A DNA stretch of 64,000 nt from the NCBI GenBank assembly GCA_018873225.1, contig JAEILZ010000004.1, positions 2,914,001-2,978,000 on the forward strand, written 5' to 3'. Source of the DNA: [Phialemoniopsis] sp. UDSM-2020. Taxonomy: Eukaryota > Ascomycota > Sordariomycetes > Thyridiales > Thyridiaceae. Below, piece after piece: positions 20,995 to 31,542 of the stretch. Below the pieces are notes generated by a model that had not been told where the DNA came from, ran no database searches, and worked only from the letters and a program-made list of their open reading frames with translations. The first letter of the stretch is position 1. The number at the start of each line of letters is the position of its first letter. A program made the position numbers and the translations under genes.

Positions 20995-21472
20995 TTCGCT
21001 GGTAATTGTGATGCATCCACGGATCTGTGTCTAGTGTCAAAAGGGTCCGGCAGGCAAGCTAGAAGAGACACAACAACTTATATGAGGTTATGATGCTCGA
21101 TGCCGGTTTGCCAAGACCTATAATTAGTCCCATGCTGTCGATCGACCTGGCAGCGAGTAGGTTGAATACGAAGTCAAGGCGCTTTTCGCAGAAGCTGAAA
21201 GGTCGGGACATAATAGGGTCATGCGACCCGACGATCTCAACGTGGACAGCCAATGGGTATCGCCTAGTCGCTTTGCCTAGTGGATGGCGCTTGGGGTCCG
21301 GAAGTAAGCTTAATCGATGATGACCCGCGATCTGCAAAAGCCCTGGTAGTCAAAGCACGTATGTGTTCAAATTTTGGCCAATAGCAGTGTCATTTCGTAT
21401 ACTAGGTAGTGTACTGGCCGCCCAGCCTCTCCCTTGCTGGGGTCATCGACATGATTCGATCTTCCAATGAAG
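20995..21472. other. Intergenic region
   Basis: Promoter side of the small secreted protein gene and 3' side of the oxidase gene. No further gene was recognised. Confidence 0.3.
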
Positions 21473-23496
21473 CTACAGCTTCTTGCAGAGGCGAGTGTTG
21501 TACTCGATCTGCTCCCACTCCTCTGTGCCCGGTGTCGAGACATAGTAGAATAGGGTGCTCGGGTCCCATTTCTTCTTGATCTCGACCAGTCTAGGATAGT
21601 TGGTGCCCCAGAAGTGGTCTTGCCAGTTCTTTTGGAACGGATCGGCCTGCAAAGGTTGTCAGTACGTGCTAATAGTGCATTTCCATCGAAGAAGTGTATC
21701 TCTCGCACCTCATTCACATAGTTGGCCCCGGAAGGTCCTGCTTTCTGGAATGCAGCATCGATATTGAATGTCAAGAGCTTCTGCGCAGCGTCCTTTTCAG
21801 CTAGGCTAGCGTTGACGGCGACCGGAAGAGCAGCGATGGCAAAGTCCGAGCTCTTGCGGAAACGGGGGTTGATAGCGCTCTCGACGAGAGGCGTGGAATG
21901 GCCAGCATCCCAGAGGTGCCCCACGATAAAAGCACCGTTGGAGAGGGCGTTCTTGAAGGACTCGATGATACCGTTGTTATTCTTGGCGACGTCGTCCTGC
22001 GAGAACATCCAGCCTCCAGTGATTGCAGTCCCGCCGGCTCCTTCGTCCTCAAACATGTCGATGTAGAGATCGTAGAAGGTTGGGAACTCTTTGACGGAGA
22101 AGGAGTACTTGAGGCCGAGTTTGTCCAGATCATCCAGAAGGGGCTTCACGACCGTCTGCAGATCGGACGCGCTCTGACCAATGGCTACGAAAGGCTGGAT
22201 ATGGAGTCCGAGCTCAGCCAATTCCCAGTAGACATAGAGCCCGTTGTTGACGAAGTGGTTGGCATAGCCGTGGAAAGTTTCCACGCCTCTCCACCAGAGC
22301 TTAGTATCTGTGGTGTGCGTCTGGTTGATGTTGAGGATCGCTCCGGCAGAGCGCACATCCTCGTGAGTGGCATATTTGATGCTGAGGATCACAGCAAAAG
22401 CGCCGGGACCTCCGCCCTTGAGCGCAAAGTACAGGTCCGAGTTCTCCTCGGCGTTGGCCTTCCTTGCCACTCCATCGGCAGTGATGACTTCGAATTCCAA
22501 AGCATTGTCCGAAGCTGCGCTCTGTCAGCTTTTTGCCGGCCTCCTGTGTATCTCCGGGTGTAAATTACTTACCAAATCCCTTGAGAGTTGTCCACGGGCC
22601 ATGCCCGCCGCCACCAACTAGACCTCCGGCGATGCCGACGGTCTAGAACGTCTTAGCTATGCCTACGGAACGCGTTTAGGTGCAGACGACACTTACAGGA
22701 CATTCACCTGTCACGATGACGACTGGTGGTTTCCTTTCATGCGCAATACGGAGGAATTCTCGGCCCTGAAGGCCCGCTCCAACTTCGACGTAAGGCCCAT
22801 CATAATTACCAGGGCCGCTGTATGACTTGTGAAATTTGTAGTCCTTGAAGCTGTGCGTGTTGATGACGAGTGAGCCCCAGCCGGTCGATCTACCGATAAA
22901 GTCATGGCCTGTATTCCTCACGATCAGACGTAAATTGTTGTCACGGGCAAAATTGATGCCGGCCTTGATATGGGACGACGACTTGGCCATGATAACGTAG
23001 ATCGGATAGTAGCCGAGAGTACAGGAATCCTTTGGGTTGGCTGTGGGCCGGCATGTCTCGTTCGTGAAATACGTCCACAGCTCGGCTGCGGGCTGGTCCG
23101 TTCTGCAATGGATGTGGTCAGTCTCTGCCCTGCCAGGCTTTCGAATATACCTCTAACGTACGTCCACTGCTCGTTTGCAAAGTTATTGGTGACATCTGCG
23201 CATTTTGCGGCAGAATACGTCTTGATTCTGCCAAGCGGACCGTCGAAGCTCTCGTGGCATGGAGCGCCTGGAGGGATGTCTACAATGAGATTGCCATCTA
23301 CTGTCCGGTTCAGACGACTCCAAGCCGAGTCTGCAGGCCAGCATGCATCCCCAAGATAGCACCTGCAGCCGTAACTCTTCCCGTTCCACGTACTTGGGAC
23401 GAGCGAAGGGGGCGAGGGCGACGAAGCCTGTGGGGCGGCCAGAGCATCTACCGCAAGTAGTAAAGCTGCTCGAGCAGCTGCAGAGAACCGCACCAT
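21473..23496 (-). CDS. Secreted FAD-linked oxidase (BBE/6-hydroxynicotine oxidase-like)
   Basis: Flavoprotein of the VAO/BBE family, probably oxidising a sugar, alcohol or secondary metabolite outside the cell or in the secretory pathway. Five exons: complement(23162..23496), (22697..23102), (22573..22642), (21709..22514) and (21473..21646); 596 aa. A signal peptide leads (MVRFSAAARAALLLAVDALA). The FAD domain shows LIVRNTGHDFIGRSTG, whose His is the usual 8-alpha-histidyl site, and TGECPTVGIAGGLVGGGGHG, whose Cys sits where bicovalent BBE enzymes attach the second flavin bond. The BBE C-terminal segment is present (NYPRLVEIKKKWDPSTLFYY). All four introns are 54-62 bp with canonical ends. Substrate cannot be told from sequence. 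Confidence 0.9.
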
Positions 23497-24662
23497 GGTA
23501 CTGTGATACGAGGAACGCGAGACGGCGTGCAGCAGATGGCTTGAACGGATGAGAAGGGCCTGTTCTCGGATCGAGCATGGGATGGATGGCCTTTTGAGCG
23601 GACGTGGCCTGCGGCCATGACCTAGATTGCAACCGATCGAACCCAGCCTAACCAATCTATTGACAAGGCATCGTCATCATCCTGCGGCAGAGTAGCTCCG
23701 GGAGCCAGGGCCAAGGAACCATCCCGCGTGGCATTCGTGCTGTTAATAGTAGCCGCCTATGCACACGTATTACTGGCCCCGATGCGGAATGCTGGTAATG
23801 TCGTAAGGCTAATGCAACTCCCATTGATGTGCAGCGGGAGGGCATGGGTGATCAGGTTGCTCTAGCGATGGACTGGGCCTGAAAACATGATTTGGCTGAA
23901 AAGGCATGGCTACATGTAGTTAGTTGACAGAGGCGATTTGCTTGCGCGATGCCCATCATCCCAGACATAGCTGCAGGAACTATAGGCATTGTCGCCTGTT
24001 CAGCCCGGATATTGCTCCTAAACACAACGAGTGTGCCCAGGAGCAGGGGTCAGGGGTCAGGGAGGGATCGGGCGACCTTCCCGTAGAGACCAGTGAAAGG
24101 AGAGGGGGAGGTGCGGGGGTTCCCAGGATAGCATCATGGCCGTGCCCAGTTGCTCTATCGACCGTCAGGTCCCCGAGGCGCTGAGTGAGGTGCAGCTGTC
24201 AAAAGTCTGGTAACGAACGTGACTGGTGGGATGAGACGGAGTCAGGCTAAGCTCACTGCATGGAGCCGCCCGGCTTGTCGTCAGTGTCCATGACAGTTCC
24301 CGCTTCCGGACATAGAGCCCGATCCCTGCCTCTGACGAGTCCCAGCACACAGACGAACGCCGAGATCACGGCAAGTGAGTGCTGGCAGTCTTGAAGGGCG
24401 ACAAGCGAAGCGAAGGAGCTTGTGGTGAGATCCTGGTCTGCTTTCGATGTTAGGTACCCCGCTCCAAGCTAGGTAGGTAGAATCTTCTGAGCAAGGCCAC
24501 TGCACCCAGGTTCTCGGATTGTTTTTTTCTGGGGCTGCAATGTGGTGATAGCTGATCCTGCATGGTATTGTAGTGACACACAATGAGAACCCCGCGGCCC
24601 ATGACAAGGACGGCGATTGAAAAGCTTGACAAGAACGCAGGCTTTGCCTCATATGCCCTTTT
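23497..24662. other. Intergenic region, no gene recognised
   Basis: About 1.2 kb with the oxidase promoter at its left end. Short open frames exist on both strands but none resembles a known family or shows a credible exon structure. Confidence 0.3.
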
Positions 24663-25262
24663 CTAGTGACCAACATCACAATAATAACCAGCATTTTCTC
24701 CACGCACAGGTCGATCACCACTGTCGTGTTCAAGATGCCGCTGAAGACCGCGCACTTCGGCAGATGCTTTTGCGATGGCTGCTCGCAGGCTGCTGCCATG
24801 TACGAGAATGCGCTGGTGGGCAGGGCAGCTCTCGTGGCCCGCTGGGGTGTACATCATGCTTAACAACATGTCTTCGGTATTCTGGAGCTCAGCAAGAACT
24901 TGCTTGAGCGAAACCATGGCCTCCGTGTCTTTGTCAGGTCGCTGCGGCGAATTCTCTTTTCCGGCGGTCAAAGAAGTGCCGGGTGGTTGAACATGCGCAC
25001 CGTGGTTGGAGCTAGACGTCCCTGCCTGCGTAGTGCTGGTCTCCCTGCTGGCCAGGTACCGTTGGACAACGAGTTGTACCAATTGGCCGAATATCAACTT
25101 GGCGAGTTGTTTCGAGGATGAGGTGGATGCCGTGCCGCCAGTACCCCGGTCTCGGTGTCTTTCAGCTCCCCCACTTCGGTCGTGCGCTCCAGGCTTCTCA
25201 CGGCGGGCCTGCCCGTGGCGCCCCGGGGCCTTTCGGTCCGGCGGCCGTCTTTGTGGCGGCAT
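24663..25262 (-). pseudogene. Possible C-terminal fragment of a fungal transcription factor
   Basis: A 199-codon minus-strand frame. Its second half (KQLAKLIFGQLVQLVVQRYL, then VSLKQVLAELQNTEDMLLSM and LRAAIAKASAEVRGLQRHLE) looks like the helical C-terminal region of Zn2Cys6 regulators found near secondary-metabolite genes. The first half is Arg-rich and may not be coding. No Zn2Cys6 motif is found upstream before the assembly gap. It could be a remnant or chance; the call is weak. Confidence 0.25.
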
Positions 25263-25619
25263 TTTGGGATGACTCTGATGAAGAAATAAAACTTGAGACT
25301 AGATCTGCTTTGATTGAAGCTAACCTTATGTTACATCCTAGAGGTTCTTATATATAATACTCTAAGTGAGAAAGATATATCCTGTTGTCTTAAATAAGGG
25401 TAAATAATAAGATAGGAGTCATCAGGGATGAACTCCTCGTGTGCTAATATCATTCTGGTGATCTTTGGAGTGGTGTCATGAATTGCACCGGAAATAATAG
25501 GTGCTCATCACCTGGACACTGTGCCTGACAGTAACGACTAGGTCTTGATCGTCACCTGGACACTGTGCCTGGCATTAACGACTGAGACCTAATGTGCCAT
25601 GTGGTGGGTAGTCGCGGCG
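25263..25619. other. AT-rich stretch left of the assembly gap
   Basis: Base composition drops to clearly AT-rich at 25280-25420, unlike its neighbours. It is followed by two near-tandem copies of a segment starting tcacctggacactgtgcctg at 25508 and 25552. Origin unknown; a decayed repeat is possible. Confidence 0.4.
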
Positions 25620-25652
25620 NNNNNNNNNNCCCCCCCCCCCCCCCCCCCCCCC
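25620..25652. other. Assembly gap (10 N) followed by 23 C
   Basis: Positions 25620-25629 are N, and 25630-25652 are an unbroken C run. The true length of the missing sequence is unknown. The left and right sides may not be neighbours in the genome. Confidence 0.98.
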
Positions 25653-25764
25653 GTGGCTACCGAGTACATGGATGCCAGCATGATCATTCACTCGCTCGGC
25701 GACATCGTGGCCATGAATGGAATCCAATTCCTCCTCGATATCGGGCCGCGCGCTGACGGCACGA
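25653..25764 (+). pseudogene. Alpha-L-fucosidase (GH29) fragment beside the gap
   Basis: Immediately right of the gap one frame reads ATEYMDASMIIHSLGDIVAM, then NGIQFLLDIGPRADGTIV. This is the conserved segment of GH29 alpha-L-fucosidases near the end of the catalytic barrel (usually SKNG-LLLNIGPRADGTI). A possible donor, GTAGGT, follows at 25765. No further fucosidase sequence is seen downstream, and everything upstream is lost in the gap. It is either one exon of a gene cut by the gap or a relic. Confidence 0.6.
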
Positions 25765-26801
25765 TCGTGCGGGTAGGTGGATTAGGAGCCACAGCTTGTC
25801 GACCGTGCGGTCGTCGTAGATGCTGCTAGGCAGTCACAATCGACCGGCAGAGTCCTCTTTGATCGTTACTAACCTTGGAGGTCATTGTGCAAGAAGCCTA
25901 GCGAGATGCTTAGGAGACCGGCATCTGAGACACCCTGGGCAAGACAACAGCCAAGCTTCAATAGTTCGAAAATGGGGAAGCCACCGATGCTCATGCAAAA
26001 CGGGCCTAATGCAGCAGAAGAAGAAATGACAGAGTGCAGAATCAGGCACATGCATACAAAGAAAGAATGCAATGAGACCATATTTCTTTTTGCTCCGGAT
26101 AAGCGTCTCTGTACTTCGTAACCGCCTTTTAAGAATCTGCAACCCCGCGAACGGGACCCCTAAATCTCCAGCTAATTTCAGCGGCCCGGACTTGGAGGGT
26201 GAGTAAGTGAGACACCTCCATGACGGGATCTAGCTCCAAGCTAAGCTCATCACCAGAAATGGCGCCGCGCGCTGCCACCCATGCGCTATTACTGCATGCT
26301 GGTGTAATGAACTGTGAGGAGATAGCGGGGCTTGGCAATTCCCATCTGCCAGGTTCACAGGCTCGCAGCTCCAATCTCACCCCACTCTTGTCATCGGACC
26401 AAGAGATCTTGACATTTGGAGGGCAGCATCTCATCTCCAGCGGTCCCGAGGGTCAATCGGATACTTCTATTGCAATCAATCCCCGAAGACACTGCATAGA
26501 CCCGTCGAGTCTGCCTCACCTCACTCATTCACCATCCGATCATTGGCTGAGCATAGCAGGGCCGAAGGGAGCCCGCAGCTGAACAGCGCACACATCTCAA
26601 AGCGGAGTAAACTCGCACGAAACCCTTGCACCAGCAGCTAAAGCAAGCAAGGAGTACGTCACCTTTGGAACAGCCAGGGTATCTTGCCAGGGGCACGGCA
26701 GGCGAGAAGCCTTGTACATTTCATTGCCCTTCGCCTCGCCTTTCTGCCGAGAGACAGCCACATTCCATCGCACCGGCCCATCCGGCGGGGAAGCCGCCAA
26801 C
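25765..26801. other. Intergenic region, no gene recognised
   Basis: About 1 kb. A minus-strand frame at 26129-26434 and a plus-strand frame at 26220-26582 are open but resemble nothing known. The right end holds the promoter of the next gene. Confidence 0.3.
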
Positions 26802-27209
26802 ATGTGCCGCATGATGGTCTTCGCCGGGACCTGCACCACGTGCGGCCACTTCTTCGAGTGGGCGGACCTGGCGCAGCAGCTCTCGTGCCTCGAGGCCAAG
26901 AACGCCGGCCTGTTTGGCCAGTGCCGGCGCGGCGTGCAGGTCGAGGAGCTCGCGTTCGATCAGGAGTGCGACACGTGCGCCGAGGAGGACGAGGGCATCG
27001 GCGTTGACGACGGCGCTGCTGCTGACGATCCGTACGGCGATAAGGTTGCCGTAAAGGAAGACAAGCCACCGCCGCCGAAGGACGTTCAGGACGACACCGC
27101 TGCTAGTTCCGCGGGCAATCGGAGGAAGAGGGACGATGACCGGAGTCGGCGCGAGAGCGCCGAGGTGGCGAGAGACAGCGAGAGGGGCAAACGGCAAAAG
27201 GCGTCATGA
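26802..27209 (+). CDS. Small Cys-rich conserved fungal hypothetical protein
   Basis: Single-exon 135-aa protein. The N-terminal half has regularly spaced cysteines: MCRMMVFAGTCTTCGHFFEW, QQLSCLEAKNAGLFGQC, FDQECDTC. CxxC pairs at both ends suggest a small zinc-binding fold. The C-terminal half is highly charged and disordered (NRRKRDDDRSRRESAEV). I recognise the N-terminal pattern from uncharacterised Sordariomycete proteins but know no function. ATG at 26802 is chosen because the Cys pattern begins at its second residue; an in-frame ATG at 26712 would add 30 unconserved residues. Confidence 0.6.
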   Translation: MCRMMVFAGTCTTCGHFFEWADLAQQLSCLEAKNAGLFGQCRRGVQVEELAFDQECDTCAEEDEGIGVDDGAAADDPYGDKVAVKEDKPPPPKDVQDDTAASSAGNRRKRDDDRSRRESAEVARDSERGKRQKAS

Positions 27210-27453
27210 CATGGCGAGCCTGAATGAGAGAAGGGAAGGGTACGATAGTTGATCGGAACAGCGGCGAAACGCGCATGGTCCAAATGGCGCTGGCGGCTTA
27301 TCAGGATCGAAATGCATTTACGAATGGCGTTATGGTGGGATTTCACATGACAATTCAAACGACTGGATGATGAACAGAGCTACATATGTACAAAGCTTTA
27401 ACAAAGAACGCACTCTAACTTGCTCTATGTTTAAACCCCTTTCCTTGCCACCT

Positions 27454-28317
27454 CTAATTCGCTTTCCCACCTTCCCATGTCTCTCTCACGATGCCCCAAT
27501 ACCTCTCATGGTCTTTCCTCGCGTGCGCAACGTGCGGGGTGCCCATGAACTCCTCGAGCCGCACCTGAAACCCGGCCTCTTTCGCCTGCTGCGCATTTTC
27601 CATGACGTGCTGCCAAGAGACAAGCTTGTCAACCTTGCTGAACATGTAGGTGCGCCTCACCTCGTTTGCATTGCCGCCGTCCTTCTTGTTGTGCGCCCGG
27701 CCTATCCTCGCCAGCGGGTCGGTCCGCCGCAGGACGTTGATCATGAACCAGTGGCCCATGGCGAACAGGTGCATGATGGGCAAGACGAACACGGGCTGGC
27801 CCGCCATGAGGGCCTCGAGCGTGGTGCTGTAGTCAAAGTGGCCCGGCGCCGAGTCGAAGACGGTCGCGTGCGGCGGCAGGGGCTCGCCGTAGAGCTTGTA
27901 CATGTGCCAGAGCATGGCGGAGCCGCCGTTGGAGAAGCTGTGGACGAGCAGCTCCGGCTTCTCCGACGACGCCGCTGCCGCACCCGCGCCGCCGGGTGTG
28001 GAAGACAGGGCGGCGCGCAGGGCCGTCACGGCCGGCTTGGTCTCGGCGAGGGCGGTGCTGGGGAAGAGCATGTGCCACACCGTGCACCGGATGACGAGGA
28101 TCTGCGCGGACGGGTACGTCGCCTGGTGCTGGGCGACGTACTTGGCGAGGTGCGCGTCGCGGGCGCCCATCCAGCCGCTGACAAGGATGAGCTTCGGCGC
28201 CGTGGAGTCCCGGGCGGCCGCCGCGGAGGATTGGGGGCGGTAGTGGAGGACGTTTGGCGACAGTTTGGCGAAGCCCGCAAAGGGCCCCTGGCTCGGTGAC
28301 ACGGCGTTGGACGCCAT
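27454..28317 (-). CDS. DUF829/TMEM53-type alpha/beta-hydrolase-like protein (copy 2)
   Basis: 287-aa single-exon paralog of the protein at 15472-16344. Landmarks match one for one: LILVSGWMGARDAHLAKYVA, the elbow VHSFSNGGSAM, ATVFDSAPGHFDY, YMFSKVDKLVSWQHV and GTPHVAHARKDHERYWGIV. The elbow Ser is in the standard SFSNGG context, unlike copy 1. Start MASNAVSPSQG at 28317; an ATG at 28446 is in frame but adds an unconserved leader. The very high GC3 makes the opposite strand open over 310 codons (27367-28299), which I treat as a shadow. Confidence 0.8.
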   Translation of the reverse strand: MASNAVSPSQGPFAGFAKLSPNVLHYRPQSSAAAARDSTAPKLILVSGWMGARDAHLAKYVAQHQATYPSAQILVIRCTVWHMLFPSTALAETKPAVTALRAALSSTPGGAGAAAASSEKPELLVHSFSNGGSAMLWHMYKLYGEPLPPHATVFDSAPGHFDYSTTLEALMAGQPVFVLPIMHLFAMGHWFMINVLRRTDPLARIGRAHNKKDGGNANEVRRTYMFSKVDKLVSWQHVMENAQQAKEAGFQVRLEEFMGTPHVAHARKDHERYWGIVRETWEGGKAN

Positions 28318-30050
28318 CGCGCAAGAAAAGTTCAAAGTCTTTGAGCTACACTGGTGCTCCTGTGTTTGGTGCGCAAGTAGTGATAGGACCGCGTTGTAGG
28401 TTGGATTGAGATTACACAGAATCGTCGCTCGAGGCGAGTGAGACACAGGTCCACGACAGTAATCACTTAAAACAAGCGCCGCCTTGGACCCAAAATCTCG
28501 CTTGCTGACGCGATGCCGAGGCAGAAGGATGAAGGATTGAGGGGAGGCGCGCTTAAGATGACGCTAGAATCCTCCTCTCCCCTCTTGACACTTGTATTAT
28601 GATTGCTAGGTAAGATGAATTCTGTCTTATTGAACAGACAGAAAGACAGACAATCTGCCTATGACCAAGACGGGGCATTCTGAAGCTCCTGTGGAGGCTG
28701 CGATTGCGCCGAAGCCGTCCATGCCAAGAAGGAGGCACGACCCACTTTACCCGAATGACAGGGGACAGACTGAACCCCTTTCAACGACAATCGCTTCTTG
28801 AGACATCATGGTGACCTTTACGTCCTCCTCGCGAGTTGTCAACCCAAATATGCCTTGATCTGCTTGTCGCCACGACAGCGACGCTTCACACTTCAGTTGA
28901 GCATCCGCCTGATCCGAAGACACCGTTGCAATATCGCCCTCGTGTTTGCTCGAAGATGGGTCGCGCCTTGGGAGGACGCCGAGCGGCTTGCGACAGGACC
29001 TGTTGGCTGAGTTGTGTCATGTTGATGACGGATACGGGCAAATACTCAAGCCCAAACGATATTGGGGCCTCCCAAGGGTATCAATTGATCCTGGCAAACG
29101 AGTACGGACTCCACAATCGGACCTGCTCAAGGGCTGTGTGGATATGCTCTGTTGTCCTGGTTCTGCACATCCATCTTTCTCGAAGGACTGAATGACTACG
29201 GTTCCTTGCACGAGTTACTGTGTTACATCGGTATGCAGGTACGGGCCAGTGATGCGAGGGCAGGATCTTACAAGATGTTGTCCTCCCGCCGTTGTACACC
29301 CTTGAATCGAAGACTTGAGTGACCCGGATGCTTCCAAATATTTAAGTATTCAGGTACTGGCAGAGCGATACAGAATCTCATTTGTACCACGAGCAACATC
29401 GGTCAATTGACATTTCTAGGATTGGTAATCACAATCAAGAAAATCAGCATTGGAGGCCGTGCCGCTCGTATCATGCTCTCTACCTTAGGGCTGCCCCTTC
29501 TATGGAGAATCCCGATGCACTCCACGTACCTTCCCGTGGACGAAAGCGTCGTACTTGCTTCTCGCAGTTCTGTTTGCTACGGGAAGGTGCCGGTGAAATG
29601 CATCCACTTCCAAATCCAAACAGGGTTTGAAGAATCTAGGCACCGTGGGACGAGGCAAGTTCGAATGACCGGATCGTCTTGCCTGCATCGGCAACTTCCA
29701 AGTTTGCTTTGTACTACGACACCCATATGTCATGATATCCCTTCTCAACTTGATGAATCAAATACCCCCGTTGTGGCACGGGGGATTCATCAATCTGTTT
29801 CACGGCGAAGTGCCAGATGCCGCACCCCCCTTCCAAGGTCTCTGATTTCCACCTTTACACATCCAGACAATCGTTGCGTGCCGGGTTTCGTCCTGGATTC
29901 TCATTTATCCGCTCGATCAAGCTCTGTTCTTCCATCTCATGCTTCTTGTGTTTAAAACACCACACGAGCCTCCCGTCTGCCATTCGTTTCTCGTCATTCT
30001 CTGCATCATAATCTCACGGCACACTCTCGTTGACCTTCCCAAAGACCGCC
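28318..30050. other. 1.7-kb intergenic region
   Basis: No gene was recognised. It contains the DUF829 promoter on the left and the aspartic protease promoter on the right, the latter with the inverted repeat listed separately. Confidence 0.3.
29752..29791. repeat. Perfect-arm inverted repeat upstream of the aspartic protease
   Basis: Outer arms gatgaatc / gattcatc (8 bp) and inner arms cccccgt / acggggg (7 bp) enclose a 6-nt loop, with a 5-nt one-sided bulge. It lies about 260 bp before the protease start and could be a binding site for a dimeric factor or a hairpin. Confidence 0.6.
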
Positions 30051-31542
30051 ATGAAGTTCCCCAACTCGTTGACCTCTTTGGTCCTTGCCAGCCTCACGGC
30101 CGTCTCGCACGTTGAAGCTCGACCCAGCCGTGAAGTCGAGTCTCGTGCTGATCCGCTGAGTCTCATCGCCCCAATCCATGGGATCTCATTCAGCCGCATG
30201 GCGGCTACTCGTGAACCATGCGATATCAAGCCTACCCGCATGGTCCAGAAAATGAAGGGCTTGGGCCGGAAGGGCGCTGCATCCAGGACTGCACCAGTCA
30301 AGCTTGGAGCGTATCAGAGGCTCGCCACTCCTGGTGAAGGGGCATACCAGAACATCTCGGCCACAGACGCACACGCCGTCGCCTATGCTGTTGAAGTTGA
30401 CATCAATGGCATATCTGTCAACCTCATCATCGACACTGGAAGCGCCGATACCTGGACCGTCCAAAGCAACTTCAGCTGCACTGATTATACGGGCTCGATC
30501 CTTCAGCAGGGTACTTGTGCCTTTGGACGCACCGATCCGCAGACCTTTCAGTATGGCGCTGTTCCTGGTGTCCATCTCTTCATTCAGTACAGCGATGGCG
30601 AGATGGTCTCCGGCCCGATGGGCTTTTCTGATGTCACCCTCGCGGGTATCAAGGTCGAGAAGCAGCAAATCGCTCTCGTCAACCAATCGTACTGGGTGGG
30701 CGACAATTACACAAGCGGCATACTCGGCTTGGGCTACCCTGCCATCACGAATGCTTTCTACGGCGCGGCATACGACCACGAACGCTACCAGGCAGCGCCG
30801 TATCCTCCCGTCTTCACCAAGATGTTTCAGGAGGGTCTGGTCGATCCCGTATTCAGCCTCGCCATCAACAGAAACTCATCTGGGGGACTACTTGGCTGGG
30901 GAGGCATCCCGGACACTGTCCCTGGGCTGGACCAGTCGACTTGGGGCTATGCTGATATCATCATTGTAAGTTCCCCTGGGTCTCAAGATGGTTATGAACT
31001 GACAACGTGGACAGACCAACCTTATCGGCGACCCGCATACGGCATGGGACTACTCTTTCTACACCTTTATCCCTGACGGCTTTCAATTTGGCAAGTCGAC
31101 GAATGAGGACAAATACCCCTTCATCATCGACAGCGGAAGCACTGTCAACTACCTCCCACCGGGTAAGCACGAAGATGGAACCACCATTGAAACCTCAATG
31201 TTTTTGGTCACTGACACGCATATAACAGTTCTCGCCGATGCGATCAATGCTGCTTTCGATCCTCCAGCCAAGTATATGTACTCCTACGGAGGCTACTACA
31301 CCTCATGCGATGCCGTTGCGCCTTCATTCTCTGTCATTATCGGCGGCACGTCGTTCCTGATCAACCCGAAGGACATGATCCTGCGCGGCTTGCAGGATCC
31401 TCTTTCGGGGCTTTGCATGACGAGTATCACCACCGGAGGCTCTGGGCCATTCGTGCTGGGTGACGCCTTTCTTCAAAATGTCCTGGCTGTCTTTGACATT
31501 GGTGCTGCCCAGATGCGCTTCTACAGTCGCCCTTATTACTGA
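30051..31542 (+). CDS. Secreted pepsin-type aspartic protease (family A1)
   Basis: Three exons: 30051..30965, 31015..31162 and 31229..31542; introns 49 and 66 bp; product 458 aa. A signal peptide leads (MKFPNSLTSLVLASLTAVSH), followed by a propeptide with basic residues (VQKMKGLGRKGAASR). First catalytic motif IIDTGSADTW; flap-like region FIQYSDGEMVSGPMGFSDV; second catalytic motif FIIDSGSTVNYLPP, split from the next exon just after it. Both Asp residues are intact, and the C-terminal lobe ends GDAFLQNVLAVFDIGAAQM as in active family members. The YSDGEMVSGPMG flap and DSGS variant suggest one of the divergent secreted fungal groups rather than vacuolar Pep4. No GPI-type tail was seen. Confidence 0.92.

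Noticed and set aside
26129..26434. 101-codon minus-strand frame (KISWSDDKSGVRLELRACEP)
   Set aside because: Looks mildly protein-like but is overlapped by an equally open plus-strand frame and matches no family I know.
27367..28299. 310-codon open frame antisense to the second DUF829 gene
   Set aside because: High GC3 on the true strand keeps the complement open; the antisense protein is low-complexity and resembles nothing, while the minus-strand frame has clear family motifs.
29407..29955. 182-codon plus-strand frame before the aspartic protease
   Set aside because: Ser/Arg-rich random-looking translation, and the inverted repeat lies inside it; no homology pattern.
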